DNA of 5,556 nt. Source: JAPLHV01 sp964464245 (GTDB lineage: Bacteria > Caldisericota > JANLFM01). The notes under the pieces are model-generated. The model saw only the letters and a program-made list of their open reading frames with translations. It searched no databases and was not told the origin of the DNA. Where the stretch lies: contig CAYXFH010000179.1 of NCBI GenBank assembly GCA_964464245.1, forward strand, positions 1-5,556, in the 5' to 3' direction. How positions within the stretch are numbered: position 1 is the first letter of the stretch; each line of letters starts with the position of its first letter. The position numbers were made by a program, and so were the translations under genes. Positions 1 to 4,784 of this stretch are shown here, piece after piece.

Positions 1-177
1 GAGCAGCGCGGCTTCCTTTTGTCTCCCTGGTGCGGAGAGAGCGCTTGCGAAGACCGCATCAAGGCCGACACCACTGCCACCGTGCGCTGCCTGACCACGG
101 ATACGGCCGAAGGAGCAACTTGTCTCTGTTGCGGTCGGCCCGCAGCCCACTGGGCCTATTTTGCCAAGTCGTACTGA
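1..177 (+). CDS. proS: Prolyl-tRNA synthetase, C-terminal end (partial, 5' truncated by window)
   Basis: The enzyme charges tRNA-Pro with proline in the cytoplasm. Only the last 58 residues are visible, open from base 1 in frame 1 to a TGA at 175-177. They form the zinc-binding C-terminal domain of the archaeal/eukaryote-like ProRS class. The visible fragment has a Cys pair spaced C-x4-C (residues 11 and 16, in WCGESAC) and a second pair spaced C-x2-C (residues 41 and 44, in CLCC), about 25 residues apart. This matches the spacing known for Thermus thermophilus ProRS. The protein ends in YFAKSY. The C-terminal tyrosine is a hallmark of this class, where it folds back towards the active site. 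Bacterial-type ProRS, with an inserted editing domain, does not end this way. The gene converges with the minus-strand membrane-protein gene, with only 18 bp between stop codons. The catalytic core lies outside the window. Confidence 0.9.
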   Translation, partial: EQRGFLLSPWCGESACEDRIKADTTATVRCLTTDTAEGATCLCCGRPAAHWAYFAKSY

Positions 178-195
178 AGAAGAAAACTATCGCCT

Positions 196-474
196 TTAGG
201 GCCTTTTTTCCATCAGGTTGAGGATCTGGGTGAGGAGGATGGCTCCAAGAAGCTGCCAAAAGAGCAGGCTTAGGTTATAGAGGACCGGCAGGTCGATGTA
301 GATCTTCAAGACCGTGCACAGACCCCAGTCCGCCACGAAAGCGCCCACAATCCCCACTACCGGGAAGAGCCAACCACCGCCAGCGATCTGTCGCGTGGTC
401 AGGAAGCCCGTGATCAGCCCCACTGCCCCCCCCACCAAAACGATCACCAGCCAATGCCAGAAACTTACGATCAT
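196..474 (-). CDS. Small three-helix membrane protein, possibly GlsB/YeaQ/YmgE (transglycosylase-associated) type
   Basis: This 92-residue protein is almost entirely hydrophobic. Three membrane segments are visible at about residues 4-24, 34-56 and 63-87, with a short Arg-containing loop (TTRQIAGGG) between the first two and a charged tail (MEKRP). The Gly-rich first two helices and the overall size resemble the GlsB/YeaQ/YmgE stress-associated membrane family. That assignment is a pattern judgement, and the third helix is longer and more polar at its start than usual. The ATG at 472-474 is chosen because a GGAGG ribosome site lies at 485-489, ten bases upstream; the overlapping longer frame from 484 encodes no membrane protein. 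The gene follows rtcB on the same strand, but a 224-bp gap with a repeat array separates them, so co-transcription is uncertain. A run of eight G lies inside codons 14-17. No function is claimed beyond a membrane location. Confidence 0.72.
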   Translation of the reverse strand: MIVSFWHWLVIVLVGGAVGLITGFLTTRQIAGGGWLFPVVGIVGAFVADWGLCTVLKIYIDLPVLYNLSLLFWQLLGAILLTQILNLMEKRP

Positions 475-528
475 CGTTGCGCAACCTCCATACAGAATCT
501 CAACCTTCGCCCCCCCCTAATTATTGCC

Positions 529-603
529 AACAATCTAGCCCGCGGCAGCATAATAGCCCGCGGCAGCATAATAGCCCGCGGCAGCATAATAGCCCGCGGC
601 AGC
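529..603 (+). repeat. Tandem array of an 18-bp repeat (array 1)
   Basis: The unit AGCATAATAGCCCGCGGC occurs three times perfectly at 547-564, 565-582 and 583-600. A degenerate unit (14 of 18 bases) precedes it at 529-546, and three bases of a following unit are present. Each unit contains the SacII-type palindrome CCGCGG. On the minus strand each unit reads TATTAT, close to a -10 hexamer. The array lies 55-130 bases upstream of the start of the minus-strand membrane-protein gene and downstream of the rtcB stop. There are no spacers, so it is not CRISPR. The same module reappears at 3592-4256. The rest of the 475-698 gap shows nothing else recognisable except a run of eight C at 510-517. Confidence 0.93.
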
Positions 604-698
604 GTGCTGCAGCAATTCTCCGATCTCCCGATTCCTTTGTTTTCCCTGCCACTCGTTTCCTTTCACCTATCTGCCGCTCTCTCACTGTCTGCTTTTTC

Positions 699-2147
699 TT
701 AGCCCTTGATTACCCCGATCGGGCGCATCCTTGCCACTTTGCGGGCCAGGCCGGCTCCGACTGTGGCTTCCACCACAGCGGTGACGTCTTTGTAGGCCTC
801 AGGGGCTTCCTCCACCAGGGTCTTCTTGTTCTGTGCCCGCACCGTGATGCCCTGCTCGCGTAACCTTGCCAGCAGGGCGCCGGCAGTGACCTGCTGTTTG
901 GCCTCGCTGCGCGACATCATTCTCCCCGCGCCGTGGCAAGTGGAGCCGAAACTCTCCGCCATGGCCCGCTCGGTCCCCACCAGGACGTAGGAGCAACGAC
1001 CCATGTCTCCCGGAACTAAGACCGGCTGGCCGACTCCTCGGTAGGCAGCGGGCAACTCAGGGTGTCCGGCCGGGAAGGCTCGCGTCGCTCCCTTGCGATG
1101 GACGCAGAGCGAGCGCGTCTTCCCCGCTACGTTGTGCTCCTCGATTTTAGCCACGTTGTGGGCCACATCGTAGACCACCGCCACCCGCAGGCCGCTGTCG
1201 CGGAAGGTCCGCTGAAAAGCCTCGCGCACCCAGTGGGTGATCAACTGGCGATTGGCCCAAGCGAAGTTGACCGCTGCCCCCATCGCTGCCAAGTAGCGCT
1301 TTCCTTCCGGCGAACCGAGCGGGGCGCAGGCCAGTTGGCGGTCGGGCAAGGAGATCCCATACTTGCGCACGGCTTGCTGCATGATCTCTAGCGAATCGGT
1401 GCAGACCTGGTGCCCGAAGCCGCGCGAGCCAGTATGGATGAGGAAAGTGATTTGACCTACCCGATGCAGACCAAAGGCTGCGGCTGTGGCGGCTTCATAG
1501 ATCTCCTCCACCGCCTGTACCTCCAGGAAATGGTTCCCGCCGCCCAGGCTGCCCAACTGAGGAGCGCCGCGCTGGCAGGCGCGCTGCGTGACAGCGGCCG
1601 GGTCGGCTCCTGCGATTCGGCCGCCCGACTCCGTGTAATCTAAATCGTCGCGGGCGCCGTAGCCTCTCTCAACCGCCCAGACCGCTCCAAGCTGGATCAC
1701 CTGCTCTATCTCGGGGAGGGAAAGCTGAGTTCGGCCCTCCGCTCCGACTCCGGCCGGGATCCTCTCGCCAAGGCAGTCCAATAACTTATCCAACCTGGGC
1801 TTCAACTCGGCATCGTTAAGGTCGGCAGCCAATAGCCGAACTCCGCAGTTGATGTCGTAGCCGACGCCTCCGGGAGAGACAACTCCCTCTTGAAGGTCGA
1901 AAGCGGCCACCCCGCCGATCGGAAAGCCGTAGCCCCAATGAATGTCGGGCATGGCTATGGAGGCGCCGACGATGCCGGGAAGGCAGGCCACGTTGGCCAC
2001 TTGCTCGGGCGCCTGATCAGCTAATAGTTGCTCTTGCAGCGCTTCGGAGACGTAGATCAAGCCGGGCGCCCGCATTCCCTCTTTGTACTGGCAGGGAATG
2101 CGCACCCGATACGCGTCAAGCCTCTCCAGGGATCCCTTCCACTTCAT
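699..2147 (-). CDS. rtcB: RNA-splicing ligase RtcB (complete, 482 aa)
   Basis: RtcB joins RNA 2',3'-cyclic phosphate (via 3'-phosphate) ends to 5'-hydroxyl ends, using GTP and Mn2+ through a covalent GMP-histidine intermediate. It serves tRNA splicing or RNA repair in the cytoplasm. The protein has the full length of the Pyrococcus-type enzyme (about 481 residues) and the expected motifs in order: MPDIHWGYGFPIGG (66-79), the metal site in GYDINCG (Asp98, Cys101), GGGNHF (Asn205, His206), HTGSRG (His238), DVAHNVAK (His330), HRKGATRAFP (350-359), LVPGDMGR (377-384) and the guanylylated histidine in STCHGAGR (His405). It ends in the usual IGVIKG. The ATG at 2145-2147 is preceded by AGGAAGAG about eight bases upstream. 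It is transcribed divergently from the PIG-L gene across 54 bp. Archease, the usual cofactor protein, is not in the window. No key residue is missing, so it should be active. Confidence 0.98.
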   Translation of the reverse strand: MKWKGSLERLDAYRVRIPCQYKEGMRAPGLIYVSEALQEQLLADQAPEQVANVACLPGIVGASIAMPDIHWGYGFPIGGVAAFDLQEGVVSPGGVGYDINCGVRLLAADLNDAELKPRLDKLLDCLGERIPAGVGAEGRTQLSLPEIEQVIQLGAVWAVERGYGARDDLDYTESGGRIAGADPAAVTQRACQRGAPQLGSLGGGNHFLEVQAVEEIYEAATAAAFGLHRVGQITFLIHTGSRGFGHQVCTDSLEIMQQAVRKYGISLPDRQLACAPLGSPEGKRYLAAMGAAVNFAWANRQLITHWVREAFQRTFRDSGLRVAVVYDVAHNVAKIEEHNVAGKTRSLCVHRKGATRAFPAGHPELPAAYRGVGQPVLVPGDMGRCSYVLVGTERAMAESFGSTCHGAGRMMSRSEAKQQVTAGALLARLREQGITVRAQNKKTLVEEAPEAYKDVTAVVEATVGAGLARKVARMRPIGVIKG

Positions 2148-2164
2148 CGGTTCATCTCTTCCTG

Positions 2165-2195
2165 ATTTTATCTTAGGCTTGTAAGAAGATAAAAT
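2165..2195. promoter_or_regulatory. Perfect 10-bp inverted repeat in the divergent rtcB / PIG-L promoter region
   Basis: ATTTTATCTT (2165-2174) and AAGATAAAAT (2186-2195) are exact reverse complements separated by 11 bp. They occupy the middle of the only 54 bp between two divergent genes. The symmetry gives each direction an AT-rich -10-like sequence: TAAAAT towards the PIG-L gene, and TAAGAT or TAAAAT towards rtcB. The dyad could be the binding site of a dimeric repressor controlling both genes, or simply two back-to-back -10 elements. No convincing -35 is visible on either side. The repeat itself is certain; its role is inferred. Confidence 0.6.
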
Positions 2196-2204
2196 GGGTG
2201 CGTG
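2190..2204 (+). promoter_or_regulatory. Likely -10 element and leaderless GTG start of the PIG-L gene
   Basis: TAAAAT at 2190-2195 ends six bases before the GTG at 2202-2204. An in-frame TAA at 2190-2192 and the lack of any other in-frame start between it and 2202 make this GTG the first possible start. No Shine-Dalgarno sequence precedes it at normal spacing. A -10 hexamer six or seven bases before the start codon is the pattern of leaderless transcripts, common in Deinococcus, actinobacteria and some other lineages. The start codon is well supported; the leaderless reading is an inference. Confidence 0.5.
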
Positions 2205-3545
2205 AAGCGAAGACTGCCGGTGATCCTGCTCGCCTCCTTGACTGTCCTGGCCGTAGTCCTTGGTCTGACTCTCCGCCAGCCCTCGGCCGAAGGGAACGAT
2301 TACCCGCGCTTGGACCTCCCCGCGCGAGGCCCGGTGTTGGTAGTGCTAGCGCACCCGGATGATGAGACAGTGGGGGCGGGTGGCCTCCTGGCCGAGCTGG
2401 CTCGGGCGGGGGTGCCTTGCTCATTCGTCTTTTTGACCAATGGGGAGGCATTTCAGTGGTCCGTCGAGCAGGAGAACGAGAGCCTCTTGCTCGCTCCCAC
2501 CGCTTATGTGGCGTACGGGGTAAAGCGGCAGGAAGAGGTGCGCCAAGCCTTGGCTGACCTTGGTCAGGAGGAAGCCCCGGTTTATTATCTCGGTTACCCT
2601 GACCGCGGCTTGAAGCCGCTCTTCCTCCAACATCGCTCGCCCTCTGATCCCTATCGCTCTGATCTGCTGGGGGGAACCACCAGCCCCTACCCGAATGCCT
2701 ACTCGCAACCGGTCTTCGCAGGGGAGAGCGTCCTCGCCGATCTGCAAAGGATCCTGCGCATCACCCGGCCAGCGCTTGTTATCACTCACAGTTCCTTCGA
2801 CACCCATCCTGACCACTGGGCTACGGAGGGGTTTCTGCTGGAATCGTTAGCGCGTCTGGCGGACGAACCGGATTTCCGGCAGCCGCAACGGCTGGAATTC
2901 CTGGTGCACCGGGGCAATTGGCCGGGCCAAGTGGGGAAGGAAACACAAGCAGGCCTTTTCCCACCCTACCCATTGCGCTACATGAAGGAAAACTGGACTC
3001 TCTTTCCTCTCTCCACAGAGGCCCAAGTTCGCAAAGAGAGAGCCATTCATGACTATGGCACCCAACTGACGGTGATGAATGATTACCTCTTCTCCTTCCT
3101 GCGGGCCAACGAGCTCTACCTCCGCCCATTCCCCGAAGGGACCCGCTCATGGGAAGAGCCGGTGCGGGACACCCTCTGGCGCACCCTCTTCGGCGGAGCT
3201 GACTTTCAGGAGGTATCGATGAATTGGCAGGAGAGCGGGTTGCGTATTAGCCTGACCACCGCCAGCGGGTCGCCGGCGGACGTCTCCCTGAACCTCGATT
3301 TGCTCTTGCTCTACCCCGAAGGAAGTGCGATCTACAGCGTGCGCTCTGGCGATCTTGCGTCTTGCCCGGCCGGTAGCAGCCTAGTGCGCGATGGCAGCCG
3401 CTTTCTTCTCTGGATCCCTCTGGATCGCTCGCCGGACTGGGCGATGCTGGGCGCCTCCAGCCGCTATGCCGCAACCAACATCGACCAGACCGCTCTCTGG
3501 CGAATTGGCTTGACCGGCAGCCGCACTCCTCCTTCACCCCACTAA
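2202..3545 (+). CDS. Membrane-anchored PIG-L/LmbE-family deacetylase (447 aa)
   Basis: PIG-L (LmbE-like) enzymes are Zn-dependent N-deacetylases acting on N-acetylglucosamine-type groups, as in GPI, mycothiol and bacillithiol synthesis and antibiotic maturation. The N-terminus (residues 1-25) is MKRR followed by a hydrophobic stretch, a signal anchor or uncleaved signal peptide, so the enzyme probably acts outside the cytoplasmic membrane. The Zn/catalytic motif AHPDDE lies at 50-55 after a beta strand (PVLVVL), and the second metal motif THPDH at 201-205. Family-typical segments GYPDRG (131-136), FLVHRGNWP (233-241) and the YGTQ...FSFLRANELY region (285-306) follow. Residues from about 325 to the end look like an extra beta-rich domain beyond the usual 220-280-residue catalytic fold; its role is unknown. 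Substrate cannot be told: thiol-synthesis enzymes are cytoplasmic and shorter, which argues against that role. Transcribed divergently from rtcB. No terminator is evident after the stop. Confidence 0.93.
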   Translation: MKRRLPVILLASLTVLAVVLGLTLRQPSAEGNDYPRLDLPARGPVLVVLAHPDDETVGAGGLLAELARAGVPCSFVFLTNGEAFQWSVEQENESLLLAPTAYVAYGVKRQEEVRQALADLGQEEAPVYYLGYPDRGLKPLFLQHRSPSDPYRSDLLGGTTSPYPNAYSQPVFAGESVLADLQRILRITRPALVITHSSFDTHPDHWATEGFLLESLARLADEPDFRQPQRLEFLVHRGNWPGQVGKETQAGLFPPYPLRYMKENWTLFPLSTEAQVRKERAIHDYGTQLTVMNDYLFSFLRANELYLRPFPEGTRSWEEPVRDTLWRTLFGGADFQEVSMNWQESGLRISLTTASGSPADVSLNLDLLLLYPEGSAIYSVRSGDLASCPAGSSLVRDGSRFLLWIPLDRSPDWAMLGASSRYAATNIDQTALWRIGLTGSRTPPSPH

Positions 3546-3591
3546 ATCGGGTTCCTTCTCATTTCAAGTGGGCAGCCTGCCAACCTGCGCC

Positions 3592-3618
3592 GGCTCGATA
3601 GCCCCCAGCAGGGCGTCC
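3592..3618 (+). repeat. Single copy of the 18-bp module with extended flank
   Basis: Bases 3592-3609 match the array-2 unit at 15 of 18 positions (GGCTCGATAGCCCCCAGC). They continue with AGGGCGTCC, a flank also seen at the copies of 3631, 3946 and 4239. It lies 47 bp beyond the PIG-L stop. The preceding bases, 3546-3591, contain nothing else recognisable. Confidence 0.75.
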
Positions 3619-3636
3619 AGTCCAGCTTCCCTGTAA

Positions 3637-3946
3637 ATAGCCCCCGGCAGGGCGTCCATGGCAATGATGGTCTTCAGGTTCTTCAATGTTCTGGCGCCGC
3701 GAGCCTTTGCCTTGGTTGCCTGAACCAAGCTGTCGGTCCCTCCGGGATGCCGTTATTGATCTTGCTATCGTGCCGGCGCAGCATTCCTCCTGGGATAGTC
3801 AAGCCCTTTTACTTCTGAGGTCTCATCGACCCCGATATGGTTTACGCCGGATCGGTTTTCGTAGGGGCGGGTTTGAAACCCGCCCACGCCCGAGCTATCT
3901 CGGCATAGTGATGCGTTATTCTCCAGAACGCCCTGCCGGGGGCTAT
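3637..3946. mobile_element. 310-bp segment bounded by a 21-bp near-perfect inverted repeat (possible miniature element)
   Basis: The left end (3637-3657) starts ATAGCCCCCGGCAGGGCG and ends TCC. The right end (3926-3946), read on the minus strand, has the same 18 bases followed by TTC, so 20 of 21 positions agree. The enclosed segment is made of ISL3-type transposase remnants plus one small palindromic repeat. Inverted termini around a few hundred bases without an intact transposase is the architecture of a MITE-like or deletion-derived element. However, the same terminal sequence also occurs as direct copies at 3598-3618 and (18 of 21) at 4245-4265, and the right terminus is fused to a tandem array. 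Independent repeat insertions are therefore an alternative. No target duplication was recognised. Confidence 0.45.
3864..3885. repeat. GGGCGGGTTT-G-AAACCCGCCC palindromic element
   Basis: Bases 3865-3874 and 3876-3885 are exact reverse complements around a single central base, preceded by one more G at 3864. The element sits between the transposase fragments ending IARAW and beginning NRSGVNHIGVDETS, so it appears to have inserted into the former gene. In minus-strand translation it reads GFKPAPT. I recall that motif as a recurrent spurious ORF signature of a short palindromic repeat found in many environmental bacterial genomes. Confidence 0.7.
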
Positions 3947-3988
3947 CGAGCTTCCGGGGGCTATCGAGCTTCCGGGGGCTATCGAGCT
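3935..3988 (-). repeat. Tandem array of the 18-bp repeat, minus orientation (array 2)
   Basis: Three contiguous units, at 3935-3952, 3953-3970 and 3971-3988, read AGCTCGATAGCCCCCGGA on the minus strand, the first ending in C instead of A. The unit has the same length and the same ATAGCCC(G/C)CGG core as array 1 at 529-603, in the opposite orientation. Because 18 is a multiple of three it stays open in translation (SSIAPG repeated) and runs in frame into the transposase fragment RAFWRITHHY. It lies inside the ISL3 remnant and so was acquired by or after the decay of that gene. Confidence 0.92.
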
Positions 3989-4197
3989 TCCGTAAGTTGA
4001 CTTGTTGTCGTCAGCCTTGATGGTCACAGAGACATTGTTTACCACGAGACTGCCTTACCCACTCAGTTTGAGAAAGAACCACCTGCATCCAAGTAAACCT
4101 CGGCCATCCGGCGCAGTTGCCTCTCGCGAGCATCACTGTCCCGGACTTTTTCCTTCAGCTCCGGCTCCATCTGTTCCAATGCCGATTGTGGCAGAGA

Positions 4198-4256
4198 GCA
4201 TGCTGCCGCAGGCTGATATGATGCCGCAGGCTGTTCCGAGCTGAATAGTCCCCGGC
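4198..4256. repeat. Degenerate 18-bp repeats (array 3) and adjoining plus-strand copy
   Basis: Two adjacent 18-bp units lie at 4198-4215 and 4216-4233; both end GATGCCGCAGGCTG or GCTGCCGCAGGCTG. On the minus strand the rephased unit ATCATATCAGCCTGCGGC matches the array-1 unit at 14 of 18 positions. Directly after, 4239-4256 reads AGCTGAATAGTCCCCGGC in plus orientation, a clear single copy of the module, followed by the shared flank AGGGTGTTC to 4265. The pair of units thus lies head-to-head with the single copy. A further damaged copy (ATAGCCGCGGG) may be present at 4284-4294. Confidence 0.65.
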
Positions 4257-4366
4257 AGGGTGTTCTGTGTCGAAGTTGGGCAGATAGCCGCGGGAGTGCC
4301 ACCTTCTGTCTGGTTATTCAACGAAGCGGTTGCCTTCCGTCTGTTCACTGCTGATGCCGCACTGGG

Positions 4367-4403
4367 GTGCGGCGGTCCCAGGAAAGCCGGCAGTCTCAGG
4401 GAC
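4367..4403 (+). repeat. 37-bp direct repeat, copy A
   Basis: This copy starts GTGCGGCGGTCCCAGGAAAG and ends CAGTCTCAGGGAC. It is identical to copy B at 4442-4478 except for one base (G at 4390, A at 4465). Within each copy GTCCC and GGGAC can pair, giving a REP-like hairpin. The two copies begin 75 bp apart and flank a 38-bp piece that carries the HVKVFEGIYLDV transposase fragment. Confidence 0.9.
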
Positions 4404-4441
4404 ATGTTCACGTCGAGGTAGATGCCCTCGAAGACCTTCAC

Positions 4442-4478
4442 GTGCGGCGGTCCCAGGAAAGCCGACAGTCTCAGGGAC
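4442..4478 (+). repeat. 37-bp direct repeat, copy B
   Basis: This is the second copy of the 37-bp sequence, one mismatch from copy A at 4367-4403. It is followed by GGTTCCGATCATTGA and then the zinc-ribbon fragment of the transposase. In minus-strand translation both copies read PETxGFPGTAA, an interruption of the transposase reading rather than part of it. Confidence 0.9.
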
Positions 4479-4639
4479 GGTTCCGATCATTGATTTGCCG
4501 CAAAGGGGACAACAGAAAGGGCTCCCTCGGGGAAAATCGATGAACGCCTTGATGATCTCTTCGCCTTCACGGAACTCTTTCCTTGCGGTCCTCCAAGGAG
4601 AGGCAAGTCGCAAGGCTTTTTCGAATAAGGACTCCCGAG

Positions 4640-4671
4640 TAGACCTCCGGTCAATCCGGACCGGAGGTCTA
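4640..4671. repeat. Strong 13-bp perfect hairpin between degV and the transposase remnant
   Basis: TAGACCTCCGGTC (4640-4652) and GACCGGAGGTCTA (4659-4671) are exact reverse complements around a six-base loop. The hairpin is 113 bp past the degV stop on the minus strand and immediately upstream of the transposase N-terminal fragment. It could end degV transcription, although no T-run follows on that strand. It could also be a translation-blocking stem near the transposase start, as several insertion sequences have. Between it and the degV stop (4672-4784) nothing is recognised except a short CGGTGA-T-TCACCG palindrome at 4762-4774. Confidence 0.7.
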
Positions 4672-4784
4672 TCCTTCCACGCAGCGCTCCTTTTTCCCCC
4701 GTAGACTGCCCTGCCCGTCCGGGATCAGAAAGGGCCCAACTTGAACCTTCACCCCGCAGATCGGTGATTCACCGGAGATCCCGC

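Larger units (their letters stand above)
3657..4640 (-). pseudogene. Decayed ISL3-family transposase, interrupted and internally deleted
   Basis: Several minus-strand fragments occur in the order of an ISL3-family transposase. At 4640-4494 lies an N-terminus with ESLFEKALRL, ASPWR, then FIDFPRGSPFCCPLCGK, like the family's SPW and DFPRGxxFxCPxCG zinc-ribbon start. At 4444-4401, HVKVFEGIYLDVNMS resembles the H-L-N/D-F-F...YL segment. At 3934-3884, RAFWRITHHYAEIARAW is like the LWRIIHHYVEKA helix before the catalytic domain. At 3860-3792, GVNHIGVDETSEVKGLDYP carries the first catalytic Asp. At 3766-3737, SKINNGIPEG and at 3731-3657, SLVQATKAKARG...NLKTII are the C-terminal signature. A one-base loss at 3732-3736 shifts the last two out of frame. 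About 180 residues between the first Asp and the C-terminus are gone. Small repeats sit between fragments. The family call rests on recalled motif patterns; the gene is certainly non-functional. The stretch around 4066-4185 is not explained by it. Confidence 0.72.

Noticed and set aside
178..215. Terminator between the convergent proS and membrane-protein genes
   Set aside because: A T-run follows GGGCC on the plus strand, but only a three-base-pair stem (GCC/GGC) can be drawn, so it is too weak to call.
529..607. CRISPR array
   Set aside because: Units are contiguous 18-mers without spacers, and there are no cas genes in the window.
477..863. 128-residue plus-strand frame including the repeat array
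   Set aside because: It is open only because the 18-bp unit is a multiple of three, and its second half is the reverse of the rtcB end. There is no ribosome site and the composition is not protein-like.
2421..2816. 131-residue minus-strand frame
   Set aside because: It lies wholly antisense to the catalytic part of the PIG-L gene, which has clear family motifs; it is a shadow frame.
3842..4045. 67-residue minus-strand frame with SSIAPG repeats
   Set aside because: It is built from the tandem array, a transposase fragment and the palindrome in turn; a chance fusion, covered by the pseudogene and repeats.
4330..4704. 124-residue plus-strand frame
   Set aside because: It is antisense to the transposase remnant, includes both 37-bp repeats and the hairpin, and has no recognisable motif.
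4762..4774. CGGTGA-T-TCACCG as the degV terminator
   Set aside because: Its single-base centre cannot form a good loop and no T-run follows on the minus strand.
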